Origin: JAUJOE01 sp038252945 | Lineage (GTDB): Bacteria; Actinomycetota; Actinomycetes; Propionibacteriales; Nocardioidaceae | DNA: 21,884 nucleotides | Reading direction: 5' to 3' | Assembly (NCBI GenBank): GCA_038252945.1 | Contig: JBBSHN010000033.1 | Coordinates: forward strand, 1-21,884 | In this document: positions 8,201 to 13,174 of the stretch, one piece after another | Position numbering within the stretch: the stretch's first letter is position 1 | Layout: every line of letters starts with the position of its first letter | Notes under the pieces: model-generated | What the model was told of the DNA's origin: nothing | Database searches by the model: none | Seen by the model: only the letters and a program-made list of their open reading frames with translations | Position numbers and translations under genes: made by a program

Positions 8201-8436
8201 CCCTGCATGGTCTTGAAGCGGGGGAACACGTCCTTGAACACTCGAGCTTCGACATGGTGCACGCCCGGAATGCCGTTGGCGGTCGGGGGACCTTCATAGA
8301 AAGTCCAGCGGGGGCAGTCCGCGCTCGTCTCCAGCGAAGCTGCGAAAGTGGCCTGCTCGTCCCAGTAGTCCAAGACGCCGTGCTCAAGTGCCGGCAGGTC
8401 GACATGGTGTGGGACCGAGGGGTATTGCGCGGTCAT
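5299..8436 (-). CDS. ileS: Isoleucyl-tRNA synthetase, type 2 (IleRS2) with GxHH signature
   Basis: This class I synthetase charges tRNA-Ile. At 1045 aa it matches type-2 (eukaryote-like) bacterial IleRS. ATG 8436 follows GGACGG (8447-8442). Domains in order: the Rossmann catalytic start with 'YEGPPTANGIPGVHHVEARV', where the HIGH signature reads GVHH (G58-H61); 'KAGWDCQGLHVE' (about 85-96); a zinc knuckle 'CPRCETALSDHEL' (C185, C188); the CP1 editing domain (about 195-400) with 'LLVWTTTPWTL' and 'DAGTGLVHQSPAFGSDD'; 'HCWRCHTPLMYYALPAWYIR'; 'DQTRGWFYSLMAIGTLLF'; and the KMSKS loop as KMSKH (K602-K605). The anticodon-binding and C-terminal domains fill about 640-1045. The GxHH swap is known in a clade of IleRS2 and is associated with mupirocin hyper-resistance. 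GWDCQGLH differs from the near-universal GWDCHGLP. The gene is inverted relative to all its near neighbours and preceded by a T-box leader. Confidence 0.97.
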   Translation of the reverse strand: MTAQYPSVPHHVDLPALEHGVLDYWDEQATFAASLETSADCPRWTFYEGPPTANGIPGVHHVEARVFKDVFPRFKTMQGYRVDRKAGWDCQGLHVEVGVEKELGLSGKRAIEKYGIAEFNAACRDSVRRHVGGFEAMTRRMGYWLDTEQAYRTMDASYIESVWWSLKQIFDLGLLYEADRISPYCPRCETALSDHELGQPGGYETVVDPSVYVRFPLTSGPLADAAALLVWTTTPWTLVSNTAVAAHPAEQYVVASDGNERLVVAEPLFETVLGDGWIVESRLLGDEMEYWRYRRPFDLVGFPEATKAHFVVLADYVTTDAGTGLVHQSPAFGSDDMVVASAYGLPVVNPVGRDGHFDSDVELVGGQFFKHADVDLVRELDRRGLLFRHASYEHSYPHCWRCHTPLMYYALPAWYIRTTAIKDALLRANERTNWYPATIKHGRYGDWLHNNVDWSLSRTRYWGTPLPIWRCGSGHLTCVGSLAELSERSGRDLSDMDPHRPFVDEVTLPCSECGTQSTRVPEVIDAWYDSGSMPFAQWGYPHAEKSKDRFADAFPAQFICEGLDQTRGWFYSLMAIGTLLFQESAYENVVCLGLLLSEDGRKMSKHLGNVLEPMPLMEEHGADALRWFMAAAGSPWAARRVGHGALQEIVRKVLLTYWNTVAFHVLYARTNGWSPPQGAPPPADRHVMDRWVLSQRERLVEDVTGALEIFDTQRAGQRLSEFVDDLSNWYVRRSRRRFWDGDSAALATLHETLEVLTRLLAPLVPFVTERVWQDMVRSVDPTAPASVHLASWPSYDGECIDTELNAAMALARRLVELGRAARAEAKIRTRQPLSRVLIASAAHGQLSDELQTQIAEELNVQSVESFSAAGDLVTYQVKPNYRSLGKRFGSQTPDVAAAITASDPTVLAADLAAQGRATVSCFGTVELTSDDVIVSELPREGWSVINEHGETVALDLSLTPELVRAGRAREAIRLIQEARKTAGLDVVDRIRLRWSAAGETASALREHTDLVATEVLAVSVTESPEPEKGWLADPELEVAFQLDKV

Positions 8437-8660
8437 TTGAACCGTCCACGGGCGTCGTTCGCAGCGGCGCCTTGTCGCTGCCGAGACGAAGGGACGACAA
8501 CCGGCGAGACCGGCTCCCGTGGTACCACCCTTCTTGACGCTGCGCTTCTCGGCGAAGCGACGTCCACTTCGTTGCTGCCGCGGCCGGTTCTAGTAGGTCG
8601 AGTTGCTTCGGCCGTTCTTCCGGCAGCTCTGAGGTGATGGCCTCGTCACCGCTCTGCGGC
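8437..8660 (-). promoter_or_regulatory. T-box riboswitch leader of ileS (ultrashort stem I, translational type)
   Basis: Read on the minus strand, the leader contains the T-box core AGGGTGGTACC (8531-8521). Its UGGU bulge (8527-8524) can pair with the NCCA end of uncharged tRNA. Upstream, GAGG (8644-8641) and CCTC (8634-8631) form a tiny stem with loop CCATCA, which holds the Ile codon AUC (8638-8636) as specifier. This fits the ultrashort stem I class of actinobacterial ileS. No terminator with a U-tract is present. CGTCC (8496-8492) is complementary to GGACG of the Shine-Dalgarno (8447-8443), a candidate sequestering helix. A CAGCG/CGCTG hairpin lies between them. The leader is about 224 nt if transcription starts near 8660. 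An alternative GGTGA/TCACC pairing also exists around the specifier. Confidence 0.85.
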
Positions 8661-8666
8661 GGGGCA

Positions 8667-8672
8667 AGCCTA
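8667..8672 (-). promoter_or_regulatory. Candidate -10 box of the ileS/T-box promoter
   Basis: TAGGCT on the minus strand (8672-8667) fits the TAnnnT consensus. It would start transcription near 8660, just before stem I of the T-box. The hexamer 17 bp upstream (TGGGCC, 8695-8690) is a poor -35. Confidence 0.4.
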
Positions 8673-8794
8673 CCGGCTAACCAGCGTCTGGCCCATGCAT
8701 TTCTGCGTCCCGGAGCCGGACGGCATCGACCGAGGCGGAGCAGTCGCGCAGCGGAAGCTGCGAGCGCCAAGGGGCCCGCAAATCGTGGAAAGCG

Positions 8795-8823
8795 TTGTGG
8801 ACCGGTCGCGTTACGCCTATTCT
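8795..8823 (+). promoter_or_regulatory. Promoter of the dksA-like gene
   Basis: TTGTGG (8795-8800), a 17-bp spacer and TATTCT (8818-8823) form one of the best sigma-70-type promoters in the window. Transcription would start near 8830, giving a leader of about 64 nt that includes a small ACCGG/CCGGT hairpin (8859-8876). The 8661-8794 stretch between this and the ileS promoter shows no gene I can support. Confidence 0.6.
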
Positions 8824-8893
8824 TCCCGCACCGCACAGGGGAAGGGTTCACCAAGGGGACCGGTCGGCAGGCCGGTGGACAGAAAGGCCGCAG

Positions 8894-9382
8894 ATGGCTG
8901 CGAGGAAGACGGCGACGACTTCCACCGACTCAAAAAAAGCCACGCCCAAGAAGGCGGTGCCGAAGCGCTCGACTCAGAAGGCAAGCCGTTCGAAGCTCGC
9001 TGTCCGGTCCGGGGAGAAGCCGTGGAGCGCCAAACAGGTGGCAGAGGTGCGGGCGGCACTGGAGGCCGACGCTGCCAGGTTGCACGCGGAAATCACCGCG
9101 GCGGAGGCCGAGATCTCCGCTCTGATGCGGGAGGGCGGTGAAGGCGCCGGGCACGACCAGGCAGATGTCGGCTCGACCACGTTCGAGCGCGACCACGAGA
9201 TGACTCTCGCTCGCAACGCCCGAGACCAGCTGACTCTGGTCAACCAGGCACTCGCCCGCATCGACGATGAAACCTACGGCGTCTGCGAGTCGTGCGGGGA
9301 GGCGATCGGCAAGGCCAGATTGCAGGCGTTTCCGCGTGCCACACTGTGCATGGAATGCAAGCAACGACAGGAACGCCGCTGA
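8894..9382 (+). CDS. TraR/DksA family C4 zinc-finger protein
   Basis: This is a DksA/TraR-type protein. In proteobacteria such proteins enter the RNA polymerase secondary channel; the actinobacterial branch is less well studied. ATG 8894 was chosen over an upstream in-frame start because it follows an AAAGG ribosome-binding site (8883-8887) and begins the usual basic tail MAARKTATTSTDSKKATPKK. The 162-aa product has a Lys/Ala/Thr-rich disordered N-terminus (1-45) and a helical region (about 46-125, 'EVRAALEADAARLHAEITAAEAEI', 'GSTTFERDHEMTLARNARDQL'). It ends in a C4 zinc finger, CESC (C131, C134) and CMEC (C152, C155), C-X2-C-X17-C-X2-C. The context dksA-lspA-rluD is conserved in actinobacteria. 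Its end overlaps the proposed lspA start. Confidence 0.93.
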   Translation: MAARKTATTSTDSKKATPKKAVPKRSTQKASRSKLAVRSGEKPWSAKQVAEVRAALEADAARLHAEITAAEAEISALMREGGEGAGHDQADVGSTTFERDHEMTLARNARDQLTLVNQALARIDDETYGVCESCGEAIGKARLQAFPRATLCMECKQRQERR

Positions 9383-9936
9383 CGGACGCCTCCGCACCGG
9401 GTGGCGTCCGCAACGTCAGCCGCGCGGCGGTGGCCCTGTGGGCTGTCGTTGCCTTGGGGGTGTATGCGCTTGACCAGGGGACGAAGTGGTGGGCCGAGAA
9501 CACGCTCAGCGACGGCGTCCCGCGCCCGCTGCTGGGGCCCTGGTTGCAGGCACACCTGGCTCACAATGCTGGTGCCGCCTTCAGTGTGGGCACGTCGTAC
9601 ACAATCGCGCTGTCCCTCGTCGCAGTGGCCGTGGTCGTGGCATGCCTGCGGATCTCCCGACGACTGCGCAGTTTCGGGTGGGCGACCGCGATCGGGCTGT
9701 TGCTCGCCGGCGCGCTCGGCAACCTGACCGACCGAATGTTTCGCGCTCCCGGGCCGTTCCGCGGACATGTGGTCGACTTCCTGCAGCTGCCCTACTGGCC
9801 GGTGTTCAACGTGGCCGACTCAGCGATCTGCGTTGCGGCGCTGCTCTTTGTGGTTTTGACAGTCCGGGGCGTTCACCTAGATGGACAGGTCGGCGAGCGT
9901 TCGGTGCACGCTGGCGACGCTCCAGTGAAACCGTGA
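9355..9936 (+). CDS. lspA: Lipoprotein signal peptidase (signal peptidase II)
   Basis: LspA is a membrane aspartyl protease that removes the signal peptide from prolipoproteins after diacylglyceryl transfer. The product is about 193 aa from ATG 9355, which overlaps dksA by 28 bases. The start is uncertain: no SD is visible, and GTG 9346 is also possible. Family motifs are all present: 'YALDQGTKWWAE' in the first helix, 'LAHNAGAAFSVG', 'GNLTDRMFR' with catalytic D126, 'GHVVDFL', and 'FNVADSAI' with catalytic D155. Four hydrophobic helices fit the family topology (about 18-37, 84-103, 110-127, 152-172). A hydrophilic C-terminal tail follows. The lipoprotein at 18474-18911 is a candidate substrate. 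Confidence 0.95.
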   Translation: MQATTGTPLTDASAPGGVRNVSRAAVALWAVVALGVYALDQGTKWWAENTLSDGVPRPLLGPWLQAHLAHNAGAAFSVGTSYTIALSLVAVAVVVACLRISRRLRSFGWATAIGLLLAGALGNLTDRMFRAPGPFRGHVVDFLQLPYWPVFNVADSAICVAALLFVVLTVRGVHLDGQVGERSVHAGDAPVKP

Positions 9937-9955
9937 CAGCCGGGCCTGCGCGTCG

Positions 9956-10891
9956 GTGACAAGAATGGACCGGCGGGTCGTGCAGGTCCCCAGCGGGCTC
10001 GCCGGTGAGCGCGTCGACACCGCCATCGCCCGGATGTTCGGCCTGTCTCGGACTCGAGCTGCCGAGCTGGTCGCAGCGGGGGACGTCGTCCTGAACGGCG
10101 CCACCCCGGCGAAGTCGGAGCGCGTCGACGAGGGCGCGTTTCTCGAGGTGGTAATGCCTGCGCCGGACACGCCGGTGCGGATTGTCCCAGCTGCCGTTGA
10201 GGGGCTCCGCATCGTGTATGACGACGACGCCCTGCTGGTCGTCGACAAGCCGGTGGGTGTTGCGGCTCATCCCAGTGGTGGTTGGAACGGCCCGACGGTG
10301 CTCGGTCACTTGATGAATGCTGGATTTCGCATCGCCACGTCCGGCGTCCCAGAGAGGCACGGAATCGTGCAGCGCCTTGACGTCGGAACGAGCGGGCTGA
10401 TGGTCGTGGCGAAGTCCGAATGGGCGTACTCGCGGCTCAAGCACGCCTTCCGCCGCCGAAATGTCGACAAGAGATATCACGCCTTGGTGCAGGGCCAGAT
10501 CGATCCGCTTCGAGGCACCATCGACGCACCCATCGCCCGCCATCGCAAGTACGACTACAGGTACACGGTGAGCGCAGATGGCCGACACAGCGTCACGCAC
10601 TACGACACGCTCGAAGCTCACCGCTTCGCCTCATTGCTCGCCATCTCGCTGGAGACAGGTCGTACACATCAGATTCGTGTGCACATGAGCGCCCTGCACC
10701 ATCCGTGTGTGGGAGACCTGACCTACGGCGGCGATCCGGTTCTCGCCGAACGCCTCGGTTTGACCAGACAGTGGCTGCACGCTGTGCGGCTCGGGTTCGC
10801 TCATCCGGAGACCGAGAAGTGGATGGAGTTCGAGTCGCCCTACCCAGACGACCTCACTCATGCGCTGGAGGTCATCCAAGAGGCCGCCTGA
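9956..10891 (+). CDS. rluD: RluA/RluD family ribosomal large-subunit pseudouridine synthase
   Basis: RluD-type enzymes convert selected uridines of 23S rRNA to pseudouridine. The product is 311 aa from GTG 9956; ATG 9965, three codons on, is an equally possible start. An S4 RNA-binding domain lies near the N-terminus (about 15-75, 'ERVDTAIARMFGLSRTRAAEL', 'GDVVLNGA'). The catalytic domain follows: 'YDDDALLVVDKPVGVAAHPS', the active-site block 'GIVQRLDVGTSGLMVVAKS' with catalytic D142, 'DKRYHALVQG', 'TGRTHQIRVHMSALHHPCVGD', and 'QWLHAVRLGFAHPET'. The family motif is HRLD; here the His is Gln (Q139). The catalytic Asp is intact, so activity is likely retained. It follows lspA closely, and the two are probably co-transcribed. 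Confidence 0.94.
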   Translation: MTRMDRRVVQVPSGLAGERVDTAIARMFGLSRTRAAELVAAGDVVLNGATPAKSERVDEGAFLEVVMPAPDTPVRIVPAAVEGLRIVYDDDALLVVDKPVGVAAHPSGGWNGPTVLGHLMNAGFRIATSGVPERHGIVQRLDVGTSGLMVVAKSEWAYSRLKHAFRRRNVDKRYHALVQGQIDPLRGTIDAPIARHRKYDYRYTVSADGRHSVTHYDTLEAHRFASLLAISLETGRTHQIRVHMSALHHPCVGDLTYGGDPVLAERLGLTRQWLHAVRLGFAHPETEKWMEFESPYPDDLTHALEVIQEAA

Positions 10892-11008
10892 GCTTCACCG
10901 ACCCGCGCTCGCCAACCGTCTACGTCAAGGCACTAGCCGCGAGGCACGAATTGTTGCAGTCTTGACTTGACCCCTGGGAAGTCCCGCGCAGCCGCAGGAG
11001 AGTGCCCG

Positions 11009-11536
11009 ATGAAGGGCGTTGTGAAGTACGTCGGTTTGGTTGGTCTGGCCATCGTCTTGGCGGTCATGGCTAGCCGCCTGACCAGCCTCGGTGGCGGTGA
11101 CAACGCGTCGAGATCGTCAGCGAGTTCTTCAGGTACGGCAGGCAGCTCCGCCTCGTCGCCGACTGCTTCTTCACGCAGTCAGGCTCCGACGCCTAACGCG
11201 TCACAATCCGCGGTGCCCGAGATGAGGACGGGAGCGGGTGCGGTCTACGCGATGGCGGTTAAGCACGCTTACCGGCTCGCCATCGGATCGGCGCAGCCGA
11301 AGCCACTGTGGCGCGTGTACGTCAACCGGTTCGCAAGCGTGGACCCAGGCACGCTCAGCCTGCACACCACCCTGGGAAGCCATGCTCGCATCAACCGCCA
11401 GTTCGCAGGTTACATGTGCGACTTCGTGGCCGACCTGTCCCGATCTGGCGACTTTTCCCCGGAGCTGCGTTCAGTGGCCGTCAAGGCCCTCGACGGCATC
11501 ACGTTGGCCAGGTGCGGCCGTGCCAACCCCACCTGA
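11009..11536 (+). CDS. Membrane-anchored secreted protein of unknown function
   Basis: I do not recognise this gene. ATG 11009 follows a good SD (CAGGAGAG, from 10996) with a 6-nt spacer; an in-frame upstream GTG-type start lacks one. The 175-aa product starts MKGVVKYVGLVGLAIVLAVM, a basic start plus one hydrophobic helix (about 6-24) without a lipobox Cys, so a signal anchor or signal peptide. A Ser/Thr/Pro-rich spacer follows (about 31-70). A folded-looking domain fills about 72-175 ('AGAVYAMAVKHAYRLAIG', 'NRFASVDPGTLSLHTTLGSHARINRQFAGYMCDFVADL'), with cysteines in 'YMCDF' and 'LARCGR' that could form a disulphide outside the cell. It lies between rluD and a GNAT gene whose proposed start overlaps its stop. 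The 117 bases before it contain TTGACT and TTGACC hexamers but no matching -10. Confidence 0.75.
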   Translation: MKGVVKYVGLVGLAIVLAVMASRLTSLGGGDNASRSSASSSGTAGSSASSPTASSRSQAPTPNASQSAVPEMRTGAGAVYAMAVKHAYRLAIGSAQPKPLWRVYVNRFASVDPGTLSLHTTLGSHARINRQFAGYMCDFVADLSRSGDFSPELRSVAVKALDGITLARCGRANPT

Positions 11537-12002
11537 GTTAGCGACTGTGGTGCTCCGCCGGGCCGACAGTTCCGAGTCAGAAGCGGTGGCTGAGCTCATC
11601 TGGCGTGTCCGCGAACAGAACGTCGGACCGATTCCACAGCAGGTGCACTCGCTGGCGGAGACGCGCGCCTGGATGCGGGACATGATGTTTCCGACCCGCG
11701 AAGTCTGGGTGGCAGACACTCGCGGCGCACTCGTCGCACTCATGCTGCTGCGACATCCGGACTGGCTGGACCAGCTGTACGTCGACGCCAGCTTCTGCGG
11801 AAAAGGACTCGGCTCTCGTCTGCTTGCTCTCGCCAAGGCACGATGCCCTGCCGGCTTGCAGCTCTGGACCTTCCAGAGCAACTTCGGTGCTCGCCGTTTC
11901 TACGAACGCCACGGCTTCGTGCCGGTTGAGTACACCGACGGCGACAACGAGGAGCAATCACCTGACGTCCGTTACAAGTGGAGCCCGGATCTGCATCTGT
12001 AG
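11520..12002 (+). CDS. GNAT family N-acetyltransferase
   Basis: This is a GCN5-related acetyltransferase; the substrate cannot be told from sequence. The product is about 160 aa from GTG 11520, which overlaps the preceding gene by 17 bases. GTG 11547 is an alternative that would begin right at the first strand (VVLRRADSSE). Domain marks are the N-terminal 'VLRRADSSESEAVAELIWRVREQN', strands 'VWVADTRGALVALMLLR', motif A 'LDQLYVDASFCGKGLGSRLLALAKA' for acetyl-CoA pyrophosphate binding, and motif B 'LQLWTFQSNFGARRFYERHGFVPVEY'. It ends 'DVRYKWSPDL', as in many small GNAT proteins. The domain call is firm; the start is not. Confidence 0.88.
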   Translation: MPTPPELATVVLRRADSSESEAVAELIWRVREQNVGPIPQQVHSLAETRAWMRDMMFPTREVWVADTRGALVALMLLRHPDWLDQLYVDASFCGKGLGSRLLALAKARCPAGLQLWTFQSNFGARRFYERHGFVPVEYTDGDNEEQSPDVRYKWSPDLHL

Positions 12003-12024
12003 CGGGACATCTTCCGTAGACTAG

Positions 12025-12064
12025 TTGCGCAGTACTGTTCGCATACCTAGACTATCTAGGTATG
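12025..12064 (+). promoter_or_regulatory. padR promoter and PadR operator-like palindrome over the start codon
   Basis: TTGCGC (12025-12030), a 17-bp spacer and TAGACT (12048-12053) form a good promoter. The start point would fall at about 12060-12062, so the message would be leaderless with ATG 12062. A perfect 9-bp inverted repeat, CATACCTAG (12042-12050), ACTAT, CTAGGTATG (12056-12064), covers the -10 and includes the start codon. PadR regulators often repress their own operons through such palindromes, so this is the likely autoregulatory site. Confidence 0.72.
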
Positions 12065-12379
12065 ACGCCAGAGCTGCACGGCCACCTCGACCTCATGCTG
12101 CTCGCGGTGTTGAAGGACGGGCCACTGCACGGGTACGCGCTCATCACCGAGCTGGCGCGCCGCAGCGACCAGGCATTCCAAGTGCCGGAAGGCAGCGTCT
12201 ATCCGGCGCTGCAGCGGCTCGAGCGGCGCGGCTACGTGCAGAGCCAATGGAGCGACAGCGGCCGCCGCCGGCGTACCTATGCGCTCACCGCCGTGGGTCA
12301 GCGACAGCTCGCCACGGGGACTCGCGACTGGTGGCAGTTCAGCGCCAGGCTCAACTGCGTGTTGGGAGTGACAGCGTGA
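12062..12379 (+). CDS. PadR family transcriptional regulator
   Basis: This is a short PadR-type winged-helix repressor of 105 aa. The N-terminal PadR domain is complete: 'LDLMLLAVLKDGPLHGYALITEL', 'FQVPEGSVYPALQRLERRGYV', and the wing 'SQWSDSGRRRRTYALTAVGQRQL'. The C-terminal helix used for dimerisation is short ('ATGTRDWWQFSARLNCVLGV'), as in the subfamily that pairs with HAAS-domain membrane proteins. No SD precedes ATG 12062; the promoter position suggests leaderless translation. Its stop overlaps the next start in GTGA, so the two are translationally coupled. The probable operator lies across its own start codon. Effector unknown. Confidence 0.93.
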   Translation: MTPELHGHLDLMLLAVLKDGPLHGYALITELARRSDQAFQVPEGSVYPALQRLERRGYVQSQWSDSGRRRRTYALTAVGQRQLATGTRDWWQFSARLNCVLGVTA

Positions 12380-13173
12380 GCGATCCCATCGACGACGTAC
12401 TCGACGACCTTTTCACGCGGCTTGCACCACTTGGGCCGGCAGGGCGGCGCGCCTACCTCGAGGCAGAGGCGCACCTGTTGCAAGCGGTCGCCGAAGACGA
12501 AGCCCGGGGTGCCTCCTTGGATGCTGCCTACTCTGCGGCGCTGAGTCGGTTCGGCGAGGTCAGCGAGTACGTCGAAGGCGTCGATGCAGTGAACAGGCTT
12601 GGCTTCCGCGCGCTCGTCACCAGGCTGGTCGGTGACGCCTGGCTTTTGGGTGCCCTGGCCGGCTTCTTCGTTGGACTGGCCGGTGTCGCCCTTGCCGTCG
12701 TTCGGGCGGTCTCCGGAGTCGTCCTCGTGGCGAGCGACTTGTCCGGGACGGTCCTCAGCAAGGCTCGCTGCGCTCAGCTGGCCGAGTATTACCCGCACGC
12801 AGCGACGTGCCTGCAGGCTTCTCGACTCCATCACGCCGACGAGATCGTCGGTTCCTACCAAACCCTGGGCCTTGTCGGGGTCGGAGGACTGGTGGCCTAC
12901 TGGCTCGCTCGCCGCGGCCGCGGGGGCCCGCTGAATCGGTTCGCCGCAGCGGCTCAACCCGACCTCGTCGCCGTCGTCGGAGTCGTTGGTGCGGGCACCC
13001 TTGCGCTTCTTCAGTTTCTGCAGGGCACAGCCGACCTGGCGGTGGGTGCGCGCAACGGACTCGCGACGTCGCTTGCAGTCGGTGCAGCGGCTGCGCTGGC
13101 GGCGGTTGCGCTTTCTCCTCGAGCGCTCGCCGCGCTGCGAGCGCCCAGACCGGCGGGGACAGTGGAGCGATGA
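12376..13173 (+). CDS. HAAS-like membrane protein partnered with PadR
   Basis: This 265-aa membrane protein starts at a GTG overlapping the padR stop. Its N-terminus (about 1-70, 'IDDVLDDLFTRLAPLGPAGRRAYLEAEAHL', 'AYSAALSRFGEVSEYVEGV') resembles the HAAS/permease-prefix helical domain often encoded with PadR regulators. Hydrophobic segments follow at about 86-108, 159-176, 193-213 and 223-243. The loop between the first two contains two cysteines ('SKARCAQLAEYYPHAATCLQ') and could form a disulphide on the outside. Such PadR-HAAS pairs are known in firmicutes and actinobacteria, but the function is generally undefined. The HAAS call comes from pattern similarity, not a search. Confidence 0.8.
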   Translation: MSDPIDDVLDDLFTRLAPLGPAGRRAYLEAEAHLLQAVAEDEARGASLDAAYSAALSRFGEVSEYVEGVDAVNRLGFRALVTRLVGDAWLLGALAGFFVGLAGVALAVVRAVSGVVLVASDLSGTVLSKARCAQLAEYYPHAATCLQASRLHHADEIVGSYQTLGLVGVGGLVAYWLARRGRGGPLNRFAAAAQPDLVAVVGVVGAGTLALLQFLQGTADLAVGARNGLATSLAVGAAAALAAVALSPRALAALRAPRPAGTVER

Positions 13174-13174
13174 G

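Noticed and set aside
8242..8301. Idea that ileS is inactive because HIGH is missing
   Set aside because: GxHH is a known functional variant in type-2 IleRS. KMSKH, the zinc knuckle and the editing domain are intact.
8695..9141. Plus-strand frames starting upstream of and overlapping the dksA-like gene
   Set aside because: They start before the mapped promoter and lack motifs. The C4 zinc-finger frame from ATG 8894 has an SD and family match.
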